Source: Hyphomicrobiales bacterium (GTDB lineage: Bacteria > Pseudomonadota > Alphaproteobacteria > Rhizobiales > Rhizobiaceae). From it: a stretch of 64,000 nucleotides of DNA. The notes under the pieces are model-generated. The model did no database searches. It saw only the letters and a list, made by a program, of their open reading frames with translations, and had not been told where the DNA came from. The stretch is taken from positions 62,001-126,000 of the forward strand of contig UICE01000007.1 of assembly GCA_900471815.1 (NCBI GenBank), given 5' to 3'. Numbering within the stretch: the first letter of the stretch is position 1; every line of letters begins with the position of its first letter. Positions 38,046 to 49,900 of the stretch are shown one piece after another. Both the position numbers and the translations under genes were made by a program.

Positions 38046-39415
38046 GTGTGGAGCACGGTACGAAACGGCCATTCGGTAAAAAGCCAAAAGATTATATCGA
38101 CGCTGAAGACCGTCCGGGTCTTGCTGCCCGGCAATGCGCGACGCGGCTTCTAGGGGCTGTGATTGAAAAACATACGTCGCTCGACGGGCTGACCGATAAT
38201 CATAATGGCCATCCGCAATATATGGAGCTTGAAGACCGGGACCGTTCGCTTGTGCGGGCGATTCTCGGTGCTGCCTTGCGTAACCGCGGTACGATCGAGA
38301 CAGCGATCGGCCAGATGATCGACCGGCCATTGCCTGAAAATGCCGTGGCCTTGAAACATCTGCTCCACGTTGCAGCAGCCCAGATTCTTTATCTGGATAT
38401 TCCCGATCGCGCTGCCGTCGATCTTGCGGTGACCGCTGCGAATAATGATCCGCGCAATCGCCGTTTTGCCTCAATGGTCAATGCCGTTTTGCGCCGCCTG
38501 TCCCGTGAGAAAGATACATTCAAAGCGGGCGCCAGCAATGTGCCAGAATGGTTCGAAGAGACACTTATTTCGGCCTATGGCAAGGATAAGGCGAAAGCCA
38601 TTCTCGACATCCAGGCGAAGGAGCCCCCCATCGATCTGACGGTCAAGGGTGACCCCGCAGAGTGGGCGGAAAAGCTAGGCGGCATTGCTCTGCCCACAGG
38701 CTCGGTGCGGCTTGGTACCGTTGAGGGCTCACTGACTGAACTTCCCGGTTTTACGGATGGCGATTGGTGGGTGCAGGACACCGCAGCCAGCCTTCCCGCC
38801 AAGCTCTTTGGCGATATTAAAGGCCAACGCGTTGCTGACCTTTGTGCAGCGCCCGGCGGCAAGACAGCACAATTGGCCCATGCAGGCGCTAATGTTACCG
38901 CGCTTGATCTTTCCGCCAACCGGCTGAAGCGTCTGCGCGGCAATCTTGAGCGTTTGGGCCTTGCGGCTGAAACTGTTGAGGCCAATCTTTCTGCTTATAA
39001 TCCCGCAGAACCATTCGACGCCATTCTTCTTGATGCCCCGTGCTCTTCGACAGGCACAGTTCGCAGGCATCCGGATGTGCCTTGGACGAAAACACCGGAG
39101 GATGTGCGCAAGCTAGCCAATCTTCAGGCGAGACTGCTTGATCATGCGGTGACCATTGTTCGTCCGGGCGGGATTGTCGTGTTTTCCAATTGCTCGCTCG
39201 ACCCGCTTGAGGGTGAAACTGTTTCCCGTGATCTTCTTGCAAAGAACCCCGCCATTGAACTCGTGCCCGTAACGAAAGATGAGGTCGGCGGCCTTGCGGA
39301 ATTGATCACGGCGGAGGGATTCGTCCGCTCGACGCCAGCGGACCTGCCCAACGAAAATCCCGCCCTTTCCGGCATGGACGGCTTCTTTGCAGCACGTTTT
39401 CGCCGAAAATACTAA
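38042..39415 (+). CDS. rsmB: 16S rRNA m5C967 methyltransferase RsmB (Sun)
   Basis: 457 residues: an N-terminal NusB-like helical domain (about 20-150, [20 protein letters not shown] ... [16 protein letters not shown]) and a C-terminal RNA-C5-cytosine methyltransferase. That part shows the SAM motif [37 protein letters not shown] and the catalytic-Cys motif [11 protein letters not shown]. It methylates C967 of 16S rRNA using SAM. The start at 38042 gives the ATGA overlap with htpX, so translation is coupled. Confidence 0.95.
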   Translation: MSVEHGTKRPFGKKPKDYIDAEDRPGLAARQCATRLLGAVIEKHTSLDGLTDNHNGHPQYMELEDRDRSLVRAILGAALRNRGTIETAIGQMIDRPLPENAVALKHLLHVAAAQILYLDIPDRAAVDLAVTAANNDPRNRRFASMVNAVLRRLSREKDTFKAGASNVPEWFEETLISAYGKDKAKAILDIQAKEPPIDLTVKGDPAEWAEKLGGIALPTGSVRLGTVEGSLTELPGFTDGDWWVQDTAASLPAKLFGDIKGQRVADLCAAPGGKTAQLAHAGANVTALDLSANRLKRLRGNLERLGLAAETVEANLSAYNPAEPFDAILLDAPCSSTGTVRRHPDVPWTKTPEDVRKLANLQARLLDHAVTIVRPGGIVVFSNCSLDPLEGETVSRDLLAKNPAIELVPVTKDEVGGLAELITAEGFVRSTPADLPNENPALSGMDGFFAARFRRKY

Positions 39416-39475
39416 AATTTTAACTCTTCTGGCCGCATAATTGCTGACTGTCGGCAAATTCGAAGCAATAACAAT

Positions 39476-41185
39476 ATGGTCGCGTTGAGCGAAACACCGC
39501 AACTATGGGGACTTGCAACAGCGCAGCTTTGGCGCCGTTTCCGCAGACGTGTGCGTATGGGCCCGCTTTACCGCTGGCGTTTTACCGGCTTTACGCCCGA
39601 GCGTGTGCTCATAGCACCGCAAGATTTACGCCCTGCCGATCCGCAGCTCGCCGAAGAGTTTTACCATGGCCGCTTCGCGCTTGCTGGCCGCGTGGTCGAA
39701 ACCGGCGGACGCTCGCCCTTCCTTGTCGAGCCGCCTAATGCCGCCTGGCAAGCTGCGCTGCATAATTTCGGCTGGCTCCGCAATCTGCGTGCAGCAGGTA
39801 CGGAACTTGCAACCGCAAATGCCCGCGCGCTTCTCAGTGACTGGATCACCACCCATGGCCGCTCGATCAGCGGACCTGCCTGGGCACCCGAGGTCACGGC
39901 CCAGCGAATCATAGCCTGGCTGCAGCACTCCAACCTTATTCTGGCCGGTGCAGAACTTCGCACCTATCGCCAATTTATGCGCTCACTTGCCATGCAGGTG
40001 CGTTATCTGCGCACCATGGCCGCCGTTATGGATGATGGCGAAGAAAAGCTGCGTGCGCGCATCGCCTTGGCTCTTGCCGCTCTGGCCCTGCCCGTCTCTT
40101 CAAGCACCAGCCGCTCGGCTCGCCGCAATCTGGAATTGGAACTTGTCCGGCAGATATTACCCGATGGCGGCCATATCTCGCGCAATCCGCTGGCGATTCT
40201 GGAATTGCTGGCCGATCTGCTGCCCCTGCGCCAAACCTATGCCAGCGGGCAGGAAGCGCCGCCTAAAGCGCTCATCGAAGCAATCGAGCGCATGCTGCCT
40301 GCATTGCGCTTCTTCCGTCATCATGATGGTAGCCTGGCGCTCTTCAATGGCGTTGGCGCGACCATGCCGGAACGGGTAATCGCCGTGTTACGGCACGACG
40401 ATATTGGCGGCCTCCCGCTTATACATGCCGCTCATTCCGGTTACGAACGCCTTTCCATGGATTCGACAACCATCATTGCCGATACTGGCCTTGCACCGCC
40501 CGTTACGGCATCACGTGACGCACATGCGGGTTGCCTTTCCTTTGAAATGTCCTCCGGGCGCAGTCGCTATATCGTAAATGCCGGTGTAGACCGTTACGGA
40601 CCGGCGGAGTTCCGGCCCTTGGCACGCTCCACCGCAGCGCATTCGACAGCAACGATTAACGACACATCGTCCTGCCGCTTCAGCAACACATCCGGCCTTT
40701 CGACGATGATCGGCACGCCCATCATTGCGGGCCCGAGCAAGGTCAATATTGAGCGGATTGAAAAACCGGGCGTGATTGGCTTTGTTGCAAATCACAATGG
40801 CTACGTCCGCCCCTTTGGCATTTACCACGAGCGCCAGATTGTTCTGTCGCACAATGGCAGCGTGATCGAAGGTATCGACAGTTTCTTTGCTGCCGGACGC
40901 AATCCCTTGCGCCACACCGGAGCAGAAGAAATCGTCATCCGTTTTCACCTGCATCCATCCGTGAATGTCAGCGTGGATGATCACGGCCTGATTGTGCTGC
41001 AAGCCGATAATGACGACATCTGGATGTTCTCATCGACGATCCAGCCCTTCGTCGAAGATTCGCTGTTCTTTGCCGGTTTTCGCGGACCCGTGAAAACCCG
41101 GCAGATCACGCTTTCAGTCAACGCTGCCAATCGCCCGGAAGTTGAATGGCAATTTACCCGCACGACCCTCGGTGTCTACGGCTGA
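39476..41185 (+). CDS. Heparinase II/III-like protein
   Basis: A 569-residue protein with an alpha/alpha toroid-like N-terminal half and a C-terminal beta-rich heparinase II/III domain (about 340-560: DAHAGCLSFEMSSGRSRYIVNAGVDRYGPAEFRPLARSTAAHSTAT ... NGYVRPFGIYHERQIVLSHNG). No signal peptide is evident. In this clade rsmB, a heparinase-like gene and purH often lie together. Cytoplasmic heparinase-like proteins are of unknown substrate, and true heparin lyase activity is not implied. Confidence 0.85.
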   Translation: MVALSETPQLWGLATAQLWRRFRRRVRMGPLYRWRFTGFTPERVLIAPQDLRPADPQLAEEFYHGRFALAGRVVETGGRSPFLVEPPNAAWQAALHNFGWLRNLRAAGTELATANARALLSDWITTHGRSISGPAWAPEVTAQRIIAWLQHSNLILAGAELRTYRQFMRSLAMQVRYLRTMAAVMDDGEEKLRARIALALAALALPVSSSTSRSARRNLELELVRQILPDGGHISRNPLAILELLADLLPLRQTYASGQEAPPKALIEAIERMLPALRFFRHHDGSLALFNGVGATMPERVIAVLRHDDIGGLPLIHAAHSGYERLSMDSTTIIADTGLAPPVTASRDAHAGCLSFEMSSGRSRYIVNAGVDRYGPAEFRPLARSTAAHSTATINDTSSCRFSNTSGLSTMIGTPIIAGPSKVNIERIEKPGVIGFVANHNGYVRPFGIYHERQIVLSHNGSVIEGIDSFFAAGRNPLRHTGAEEIVIRFHLHPSVNVSVDDHGLIVLQADNDDIWMFSSTIQPFVEDSLFFAGFRGPVKTRQITLSVNAANRPEVEWQFTRTTLGVYG

Positions 41186-41313
41186 TCCGAATTCACCGAA
41201 TCTTGTATGAGCAAGAGGCGACAAATGCCCGCTGATCGGCTATACGGAACTTAACGCCATCGCCGCATTTTCCGGCACAATCCCATTCTCAGATATATTA
41301 TCAGGAGCCGATC

Positions 41314-42369
41314 ATGGAGTATCGTCAGCTTGGCCGTTCCGGTCTTAAAGTATCCTCGCTCAGCCTCGGAACCATGACTTTTGGCGGCAAAGGCAATTTT
41401 GCCAAAACCGGCGACACGGATATTGAGGGTGCAAGGCGACAGGTCGATATGGCCCTTGATGCAGGCATCAATCTGTTCGATACCGCTGATATCTATTCGA
41501 ACGGCGCATCCGAGGAAATCCTTGGCCAAGCTTTAAAGGGCAAGCGCGATAGGGTTCTTGTTGCGACCAAGGCGCGTTTCCGCATGGGCGAGGAAATCAA
41601 CGATGCGGGCCTGTCGCGCTATCATCTTATCCGTGCTGCCGAAGTGAGCCTGAAGCGTCTCGGCACAGATCACATTGATCTTTACCAACTCCACCAGTGG
41701 GACGGTATGACACCGCTCGACGAGACCCTCGAAGCACTGGACACACTCGTTCGTTCGGGCAAGGTTCGTTATGTTGGTGTCTCAAACTTCTCTGCGTGGC
41801 ATCTGATGAAGGCGATGGGCGTTGCCGCACTGGAAAAATTCATCGCGCCGGTTAGTCAGCAAATTCACTACAGTCTCGAATCGCGAGACGCAGAATATGA
41901 ACTGATCCCAGCCACACTCGATCAGCAGCTTGGTGTACTCGTTTGGAGCCCGCTCGCCGGAGGATTGCTTTCGGGCAAGTATCGCCGCGGCACTCCTACG
42001 CCGGAAGGTACGCGTCAGCTTGCCAATTGGGGGGAACCACCTATCCGCGACGAGGAACGCCTTTATGATATTATTGAAGTGCTGATTGGCATTGCTGAAG
42101 CCCATAAGGTTTCGGCGGCGCAGGTAGCACTCGCATGGCTTCTTGGTCGCAAGGGGGTGACATCTCTCATTATCGGCGCAAGAACGGACGCGCAGCTCGC
42201 AGATAATCTTAAAGCTGCCGACCTGGTGTTGACTGCCGATGAGCGCGCAAACCTCGACAGAGTAAGCCAGCCACCATTGATCTATCCTTATTGGCATCAG
42301 GCACGCACTGCATCTGATCGCCTTTCTGCGGCAGATCTATCCCTCATCGAACCTTACCTCAGCAAGTAA
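41314..42369 (+). CDS. Aldo/keto reductase
   Basis: A 351-residue NADPH-dependent (alpha/beta)8 reductase: MEYRQLGRSGLKVSSLSLGT, FDTADIYSNGASEEILGQAL (Asp and Tyr), VLVATKARF (Lys) and LYQLHQWDG (His) complete the catalytic tetrad. It is similar to the YajO/Tas/AKR12-type clade. AGGAG (41303-41307) precedes the ATG. It stands upstream of an MFS transporter gene, possibly cotranscribed (40-base gap). The substrate is unknown. Confidence 0.92.
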   Translation: MEYRQLGRSGLKVSSLSLGTMTFGGKGNFAKTGDTDIEGARRQVDMALDAGINLFDTADIYSNGASEEILGQALKGKRDRVLVATKARFRMGEEINDAGLSRYHLIRAAEVSLKRLGTDHIDLYQLHQWDGMTPLDETLEALDTLVRSGKVRYVGVSNFSAWHLMKAMGVAALEKFIAPVSQQIHYSLESRDAEYELIPATLDQQLGVLVWSPLAGGLLSGKYRRGTPTPEGTRQLANWGEPPIRDEERLYDIIEVLIGIAEAHKVSAAQVALAWLLGRKGVTSLIIGARTDAQLADNLKAADLVLTADERANLDRVSQPPLIYPYWHQARTASDRLSAADLSLIEPYLSK

Positions 42370-42409
42370 AAAGGTCCGGCGGAGGGAGGCCACCGGCAGA
42401 GAGAACATA

Positions 42410-43642
42410 ATGGCCTATTCAAACAAGCCCGCCGATCAATCTGATAAATCGGAAGTGGCAGCGGCAGAGCCCAACGGCTTGTCGCCTGCTCTAACCTTCC
42501 TGTTTGCCTTCGCCTGCGGGGCGATGGTTGGAAACATCTACTATGCTCAAGCACTGATCGGACTGATCAGCGACGATCTCAATCTGCACGGCGGGATGGC
42601 GGGCTTCATCGTTACGGTAACCCAGCTCGGTTATGGCGCGGGGCTTCTGCTGCTTGTCTCCCTTGCGGATCTGTTCGAAAACCGGCGCCTTGTGCTGCTC
42701 ACTCTCGGTGGCACGGCGCTGGGTCTTGCAGGCGCTGCAGTGTCCGGCTCTGCAACCACCTTTCTTATTTCATCCTTCGCCATCGGCTTTTTCGCCTGTG
42801 GCGCGCAGGTGCTTGTGCCCTTTGCCTCCCATCTTGTTCCTGCTGCCTCGCGCGGCAGGACTATCGGCAACGTGATGGCGGGCCTTTTGACCGGCATCAT
42901 GTTGGCGCGGCCACTGGCCAATCTGGTAGCGTCGGAATTTGGCTGGCGCGCCATCTTCTGGATATCGGCAGCCGCAATGCTGGCAGTACTTGTGCTCCTG
43001 CGTATTGCCCTGCCGCAACGCCAGCCGCAGGGTGGAATGCGCTATGGTGCGATCATCAAATCCATGTGGCATCTTTTGATCACGACACCTGCCTTGCAGC
43101 GGCGCGCCTTTTACCAAGGGATCATTTTCGCCAGCTTCAACTTGTTCTGGACTGGCATTCCGCTGCTTCTGAGCGAACAGTTCGGGTATAGTCAGCGCCA
43201 GATTGCTTTGTTTGCATTGGCAGGCGCAGCCGGTGCTCTTGCCGCGCCCATTGCTGGTAGGCTGGCAGATCGTGGCTATACCCGCCAAGGTACAGCTATC
43301 GCGATGGTAACGCTGACCCTGTGGGTTTTGATTGCCGGCTGGGCAGGCACTGCCATCTCAATTGCCGCATTGGTACTTTGCGCGATTTTCATCGACAGTG
43401 CAGTTCAGACCAACCAGATTCTTAGCCAGCGCATTATCTTTTCATTGAATGACGCAGCACGCGGACGGCTCAATGCGGTCTACATGACCATCGTCTTTCT
43501 GCTTGGCTCTAGCGGATCAGCGATTGCCGCCGCCAGCTATTTTTATGGCGGCTGGTGGGCAACCTGCCTGACCGGTGCAATCATGGGGCTTATCGTTCTC
43601 GGCGCCTTCGCTACAGAAAAAGCCTCCAAATCACCCGTGTGA
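42410..43642 (+). CDS. MFS transporter, drug:H+ antiporter-like
   Basis: 410 residues with about 12 helices: ALTFLFAFACGAMVGNIYYAQALIGLISDDL, motif A-like SLADLFENRRLVLL, and LAAPIAGRLADRGYTRQGTA at the start of the second half. Its closest overall look is YnfM/DHA-type exporters. The first 25 residues are hydrophilic. The preceding aldo/keto reductase is on the same strand. Confidence 0.88.
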   Translation: MAYSNKPADQSDKSEVAAAEPNGLSPALTFLFAFACGAMVGNIYYAQALIGLISDDLNLHGGMAGFIVTVTQLGYGAGLLLLVSLADLFENRRLVLLTLGGTALGLAGAAVSGSATTFLISSFAIGFFACGAQVLVPFASHLVPAASRGRTIGNVMAGLLTGIMLARPLANLVASEFGWRAIFWISAAAMLAVLVLLRIALPQRQPQGGMRYGAIIKSMWHLLITTPALQRRAFYQGIIFASFNLFWTGIPLLLSEQFGYSQRQIALFALAGAAGALAAPIAGRLADRGYTRQGTAIAMVTLTLWVLIAGWAGTAISIAALVLCAIFIDSAVQTNQILSQRIIFSLNDAARGRLNAVYMTIVFLLGSSGSAIAAASYFYGGWWATCLTGAIMGLIVLGAFATEKASKSPV

Positions 43643-43728
43643 ACTTGTGCAAAAAGGTAGGATTCCGGCTCGGCCTGTGCTAACGGCCAAGCCAATCCAT
43701 TGACCCTACGAAATTTAAGGACGAATCC

Positions 43729-45345
43729 ATGGCCGTCGCCGCGAAATCTTTTCCCGCTCCCAATCTCCATCCGGTCAAGCGGGCGCTTATTTCCGTTTCC
43801 GACAAGACAGGCCTGACTGCGCTTGCTCATGCGCTGCATCGTCATGGCGTCGAGATCCTCTCGACTGGCGGCACATCCAAGGCGATTGCCGCCGAGGGCA
43901 TTCCGGTACGTGATGTTTCCGACATTACTGATTTTCCCGAAATCATGGATGGCCGCGTCAAGACATTGCATCCTAAGGTGCATGGCGGCCTGCTTGCGGT
44001 GCGCGATGATCCCGAGCATGTCGAGGCGATGAAGGCCCACGGCATTGGCGAAATCGATCTCGTGATTATCAATCTTTACCCATTCGAAGAAGTCCGTCAC
44101 TCCGGTGCCGACTATGCCAATATCGTGGAAAATATCGACATTGGCGGCCCCGCGATGATCCGCGCCGCCGCCAAGAACCATGCCTATGTCGGCGTTGTTA
44201 CCGAAACCGGCGATTATGACATGGTCATTGCAATGCTGGACAAGCATGAAGGGTCTCTGCCCTATTCTTTCCGCCAGAGCCTTGCTGCCAAGGCCTATGC
44301 GCGCACAGCCACCTATGATGCAGCCATTTCCGGCTGGTTTGCCGAAGCGCTGATGACGGAAACACCATCACGCCGCGCGATCGGCGGGCATCTCCATTCG
44401 GTCATGCGTTACGGCGAAAACCCACATCAATCGGCTGGTTTTTATCTCACCGGCGAAAAGCGCCCGGGCGTCGCCACGGCAACTCAGCTACAGGGCAAGC
44501 AGCTCTCCTATAACAATATCAATGATACCGACGCGGCGTTTGAACTGGTTGCCGAGTTTGATCCCGCCCGTACATCCGCCGTTGCCATCATCAAACATGC
44601 AAATCCATGCGGCGTGGCTGAAGGCGCGACCTTGAAGGAGGCCTATCTGAAGGCCCTCGCCTGCGATCCGGTTTCCGCATTTGGCGGCATTGTCGCGCTC
44701 AACAAGACGCTGGATGCGGATGCCGCTGAAGAGATCGTCAAGACATTCACCGAGGTCATTATCGCCCCTGATGCGACGCCCGAAGCGCAGGGCATTGTTG
44801 CGGCCAAGAAAAACCTGCGGCTGCTTGTGACAGGCGGCCTGCCTGATCCGCGCGCTGGCGGTATCAGTGCAAAGACGGTTGCAGGCGGCCTTCTGGTTCA
44901 GTCCCGCGACAGTGGCGTTGTTGATGATCTTGATTTGAAGGTCGTCACCAAACGCGCGCCGACCGAGGCTGAAATGTCTGATCTCAAGCTCGCCTTCCGT
45001 ATCGCCAAACATGTAAAGTCCAACGCAATTGTTTATGTCAAGGATGGTGCAGCGGTCGGTATCGGTGCCGGTCAGATGAGCCGCGTTGATAGCGCTCGAA
45101 TTGCAGCCCGCAAGGCTGAAGATGCTGCTGAAGCCGCCGGCCAGACAACCCCTTTGACCAAAGGTTCCGTCGTCGCCTCTGACGCTTTCTTCCCCTTTGC
45201 CGATGGTTTGCTTTCCGCTGTCGCGGCTGGTGCAACGGCTGTGATCCAGCCAGGCGGTTCAATGCGCGATGATGAGGTGATCGCCGCTGCAGATGAACAT
45301 GGCATCGCCATGGTCTTTACCGGCATGCGCCATTTCAGGCACTGA
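43729..45345 (+). CDS. purH: Bifunctional AICAR transformylase / IMP cyclohydrolase
   Basis: A 538-residue bifunctional enzyme of the last two purine steps. The IMP cyclohydrolase domain is at about 1-190 ([36 protein letters not shown] ... [16 protein letters not shown]). The AICAR transformylase domain follows ([34 protein letters not shown]). AAGGA lies before the ATG. Its 3' end overlaps the convergent UMF1 gene by 11 bases. Confidence 0.97.
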   Translation: MAVAAKSFPAPNLHPVKRALISVSDKTGLTALAHALHRHGVEILSTGGTSKAIAAEGIPVRDVSDITDFPEIMDGRVKTLHPKVHGGLLAVRDDPEHVEAMKAHGIGEIDLVIINLYPFEEVRHSGADYANIVENIDIGGPAMIRAAAKNHAYVGVVTETGDYDMVIAMLDKHEGSLPYSFRQSLAAKAYARTATYDAAISGWFAEALMTETPSRRAIGGHLHSVMRYGENPHQSAGFYLTGEKRPGVATATQLQGKQLSYNNINDTDAAFELVAEFDPARTSAVAIIKHANPCGVAEGATLKEAYLKALACDPVSAFGGIVALNKTLDADAAEEIVKTFTEVIIAPDATPEAQGIVAAKKNLRLLVTGGLPDPRAGGISAKTVAGGLLVQSRDSGVVDDLDLKVVTKRAPTEAEMSDLKLAFRIAKHVKSNAIVYVKDGAAVGIGAGQMSRVDSARIAARKAEDAAEAAGQTTPLTKGSVVASDAFFPFADGLLSAVAAGATAVIQPGGSMRDDEVIAAADEHGIAMVFTGMRHFRH

Positions 45346-46693
45346 TCTTTGCGGCTGGATATGGCGTTCTTGCAAGGATCGCCAGACCGATGAGCAAAAA
45401 GATCATGATCATCGCCATGCCAAGGCGTGGCGATCCGCTGAGAACCGTTACGGTCGCTACCATGAAGGGCGCTAGAAAGCTTGTCGCCCTTCCTGACAAT
45501 GCATAAAGGCCGAAATACCGTCCCGCTTCGTCAGCGGAAATACTGCGCGCCATATAGGAGCGCGATGAAGCCTGCACCGGCCCGAATGCGATGCCTATCA
45601 GCAACCCAAAACCGATATAGGCTTTTTCCGCTGGCGTACCGAACAGGCCACCAGTGTCAACACCAGGCAATTGCAGCAAGCCAAGCGTATAGCCGGGTCC
45701 GGTCGAAACAATCCCAAGCGTCGCGATGGTAAGCGAGATCAGCGATGCGATGACCACGGTTTTTGACCCGAACACTGTGTCAAACTTGCTGGCGACAAGG
45801 CAGCCGAAAATAGCCACGACATTCAGGATAATCCCGAAAATCCCGATCTCCGCTGTTACCCAGCCAAACATCGTTGCAGCGAAGGCCCCGCCAAGGGCAA
45901 TCAGCGCATTAACGCCGTCCTGATAGATCATGCGCCCGACGAGAAAGCGCACGATACCCGGCCTCTGCCTTGCTTCCTTCAAGGTGGATTTCAGTTCGCT
46001 CAGGCCAGCGCGCACGGCCCTGCCCGCTGGCAAGCCCTTCAGGGAATCCGGCGTAAAGAAAAACATGGGCAGGATAAAAATCAGATACCAGAGCGCCGCC
46101 AAGGGGCCGGTGGCCCGATCCCCTTCGGAAAGACTTGGATCAAGCCCGAAAATAGGGCTCGCCCCGAGAAGGGTCTTTCCCGTTTCCGGGGAGGCAGCCA
46201 TGAAAGCCACGACAAAGATCAGCACAATCATCCCGCCAAGATAGCCAAGACCCCAGGCAATATTGGAAATACGGCCAATGTCTTTTTGCGCCACCAGGCG
46301 CGGCATCATGGAATCGTTGAACACGATGGAAAATTCGGCGGCAATGGAGGCCAGCGAAAAGAAAAACAGCGGTGCTATCAGTCCTGAACCCGGCTCGGCA
46401 AACCATAGCATGCATAGTGACAGGATTTTGACAGCAGCGAAAAAGCCGATCCAGGGTTTGCGCCGTCCGGTCTGATCCGCAATTGAACCGAGGACCGGCG
46501 ATAATATGGCGATGAACAGGCCGGAAATAGCGATGCCATAACCCCATGCTGCCTGCCCCATTGCAGGATCGGCAGCCATGCGCGAAACGAAATAAGGCCC
46601 GAAGATAAAGGTCGTTACAACTGTGAAAAAAGGCTGCGCCGCCCAGTCGAAAAACATCCAACCCCAGATACCGCGTTTTGGTGCTTGTTCCAT
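45335..46693 (-). CDS. UMF1/Atg22-type MFS transporter
   Basis: 452 residues with about 12 helices. The N-terminus [32 protein letters not shown], the [19 protein letters not shown] loop and the late [18 protein letters not shown] motif fit the UMF1 (Atg22-like) branch of the MFS. Atg22 exports amino acids from the yeast vacuole; bacterial substrates are unknown. Its 3' end overlaps purH. Confidence 0.87.
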   Translation of the reverse strand: MEQAPKRGIWGWMFFDWAAQPFFTVVTTFIFGPYFVSRMAADPAMGQAAWGYGIAISGLFIAILSPVLGSIADQTGRRKPWIGFFAAVKILSLCMLWFAEPGSGLIAPLFFFSLASIAAEFSIVFNDSMMPRLVAQKDIGRISNIAWGLGYLGGMIVLIFVVAFMAASPETGKTLLGASPIFGLDPSLSEGDRATGPLAALWYLIFILPMFFFTPDSLKGLPAGRAVRAGLSELKSTLKEARQRPGIVRFLVGRMIYQDGVNALIALGGAFAATMFGWVTAEIGIFGIILNVVAIFGCLVASKFDTVFGSKTVVIASLISLTIATLGIVSTGPGYTLGLLQLPGVDTGGLFGTPAEKAYIGFGLLIGIAFGPVQASSRSYMARSISADEAGRYFGLYALSGRATSFLAPFMVATVTVLSGSPRLGMAMIMIFLLIGLAILARTPYPAAKISA

Positions 46694-46742
46694 GCAGACT
46701 CCAGTGATCGGAAGATCAACTTCGCAAATCTATGGCACTGGT

Positions 46743-46915
46743 TATCTCTCCCCTTGCGGGAGAGATAGGATTTTCCTGGATTTAGCCTCTTTGTTAAATC
46801 CTTGGAAAATCCAAGTGAGGGGATAGTTCGATGAACAAAATCCCCTCTCTTGTGATTCCTAGCACTTAGCAAGAGCTAAGATGCTGAAATCACATTCTCC
46901 CCCACAAAGGGGGAG
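46743..46915. repeat. Cluster of four hairpin repeats between the UMF1 and gdh genes
   Basis: Successive inverted repeats: TATCTCTCCC/GGGAGAGATA (46743-46767), GGATTTTCC/GGAAAATCC (46768-46812), GAGGGGAT/ATCCCCTC (46817-46847) and CTCCCCC/GGGGGAG (46897-46915). The CTCCCC...GGGAGAG and GTGAGGGG words recall a REP-like intergenic element frequent in Hyphomicrobiales. The last hairpin lies just after the gdh stop and probably ends that transcript. Confidence 0.6.
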
Positions 46916-46930
46916 ATAGCCACCTCCAAA

Positions 46931-49900
46931 TCACGACAAATCAGACAGCAGCCCCGCTGCGACAGCCAGACGTGACACGGTAAGATCACCGGTTTCGACG
47001 ATATTTGCCATGCGCTGGCGCACTTCATCCAAACGCGAACCCCGGCTTGCCAGCCATTCCTTGGCTGGGTCGGCCTTCTTGCCATGCTGGGTCAGTGCTG
47101 ACACCGCAATGCCCCGCCGCGCCTGACTGATCAGATCTGTGGCCCGGGCAAGCGCCAGACCATCATAATAATCAGCAACAGATACGCTGCGTGCAGCATC
47201 CTCGATGCGGCCAATACGGAACGCTTCCGAAATATCGAAATAGGCTTTGGCCGCGGCGGCAATATCGACATTGGCCGCCTGCGCCACCGCTGCGATATCC
47301 GGGATGATCGGCGCAATTTCCAGACGCGCCATCTGTTCCGCAAGCGCCTGCGGCGCACCAAGCGCAACATTATTGGCCGTATCTTCGCGAATGAGTGCCA
47401 TCATCGTTACTGGCAGAAGCTTGTCGAGCCGCGGCAGCAGCGCATTGCGACCAGCCTTGATCTCGGCAATAGCGCCTCCAAGGTCGGCACTCTTGCGATT
47501 GCGCAAAACCCAGGCTGTCGTCCAGTTCAACATCTGCGCAACCTTGGCGTAAAGCCCGTTCTGCACATCGCCCGGCATGAGATTATCCAGGCGATCAATC
47601 GCGTCGAACAGGCCGTCCACTTCAAAACCATCGCGAACGATGACATAGGCACGAACGATTTCCGGCCCCGATTGGCCGGTCAGGTCCGAAAGCCGGCTGA
47701 CAAAGGTCGGTCCGCCCCGATTGATCACATCATTGGCGAGCTGCGTTGCAATGATTTCCCGGCGCAGGCGATGCGTACGTATTTCGTCGGCAAAACCTTC
47801 CTTCATCTGGATGGGGAAATACTCCATCAGCTCGCGCTCAAAATAGGGATCATCCGGAAGATCGCTGGCCAGAAGCTGGTCCGAAAGCACGATCTTGGCA
47901 TAAGCCAACAGCACGCCAAGCTCGGCGCGGGTTAGCGGAATGCCTTCGATCTGGCGTTCCTGCAATGCCTTGTCTTCCGGCAAGGTTTCCACCTTGCGGT
48001 TGAGCAGCTTTTGCGCTTCCAGATCGGTGATAAAACGGGCCTGATAGGCAAGATCCACAATACCACGCCGCTGTGCCAGCGAAAGCGCGAGTGTTTGCAG
48101 GTAATTATTACGCAGAACCAGAGAACCGACCTCATTGGTCATGGATTCCAGCACCTTATCGCGTTTCTCACGCTTCAGCTTGCCGCTGCGCATGGCCTGC
48201 GCCAATGCAATCTTGATATTGACCTCAACGTCCGACGTATTGACGCCGGCAGAATTATCGATGGCGTCTGAATTGCAGCGGCCGCCCAAAAGGCCAAATT
48301 CGATACGTGCTTTCTGGGTAACGCCGAGATTGGCACCTTCGCCGATAACCTTGGCCCGAACATCGCTGCCGGTAATGCGGATGGCATCATTGGAACGATC
48401 GCCAGCTTCCGCATCGGTTTCGAGCGAGGAGCGGATATAGGTGCCGATACCGCCAAACCAGAGCAAATCAACCGGCGCTTTAAGGATAGCCGTCATGATT
48501 TCAAATGGTGTCGCTGTGGTCTTGCCAAGTCCAATGGCTTTTGCCGCTTCCTTGGAAAGCGTAATGGACTTTTGCGAACGCGAGAATACACCGCCGCCAG
48601 CGGAAATCTTCGACTTGTCGAAATCCTGCCAGCTGGAACGCGGCAGATCAAACAGGCGCTGCCGCTCCTTCAGCGTTGCTTTTACATTCGGTTCCGGATC
48701 GATGAAGATATCACGGTGATCGAAGGCGGCAATCAGCTTTGTCTGTGGCGACAGCAGCATGCCATTGCCAAACACATCGCCCGACATATCGCCGACACCC
48801 ACAACCGTGAATGGCGTGGTCTGGATATCAGTGCCGATTTCACGGAAATGGCGCTTGACCGCTTCCCAGGCACCGCGCGCGGTAATACCCATTTTCTTAT
48901 GATCGTAGCCGACAGAGCCGCCAGAGGCGAAAGCATCGTCCAGCCAGAAATCATGGGCTTGACTGATTGCATTTGCCGTATCGGAGAAAGTTGCCGTGCC
49001 CTTATCGGCAGCAACGACGAAATAGGGATCATCGCCATCAAGCCGGATGACATTTTCCGGCGGCACGACAGTTTCGCCCTGCAGATTATCGGTCACGGAA
49101 AGCAATGTCGAAATGAAGGTAATATAGGCCGCGCGCCCTGCTTCGAAGATCGCATTGCGGTCGCTTCCTGTCGGCAGACGCTTCGGATAAAAACCGCCCT
49201 TGGCACCAACCGGCACGATGACGGCATTCTTGACCTGCTGCGCCTTGACCAGTCCGAGAACCTCGGTGCGATAATCCTGAGCGCGATCCGACCAGCGCAG
49301 ACCGCCACGAGCAACCGGGCCAAAGCGCAGGTGCACACCCTCGACCTCGGGGCCGTAAACGAAAATCTCGCGATAAGGCCGCGGCGCAGGCAATTCATCC
49401 AGAGCCCGTGGATCAAGCTTGAAGGCCAGGGTGACGCGTTCGCTGCCATTTTCTTCCGGCGCAAAGGCATTGGTGCGCAATGTCGATTCAATCAGGTTGA
49501 GGAATCGCCGCAAAATGCGATCATCGTCAAGGCTCGGCACCCCCTGCAAGCCTTCCTCGATAGCAGCACGAAGCTTTTGCTGCGCCGATTGGGATTTTGC
49601 TGCTCCGGTCTTGTTTTTCGCAGGATTGAAGCGTTGGTCGAACAAACCAAAAATCTGCTTGGCAATAGCCGGATAACGGTTCAGCGTTGCTGCAATGAAA
49701 TCCTGGGAATAGGGAATGCCGGCCTGCTGCAAATAGCGACCATAGGCGCGCAGGATGATGATCTGGCGCGATGAAAGCTGTCCCGTGAGTGCCAGCGCGT
49801 TATAGCCGTCATTGTCCGAGGCACCATCCCAGATACTGCGGAAAACCTCCTCAAACAGATCCCCATCATCAGCAAGATCGATTGGGATTTCAGATGTGCT

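Noticed and set aside
48572-49774. 400-codon open frame opposite the glutamate dehydrogenase gene
   Set aside because: Shadow of the GDH reading frame; composition and lack of a start signal argue against coding.
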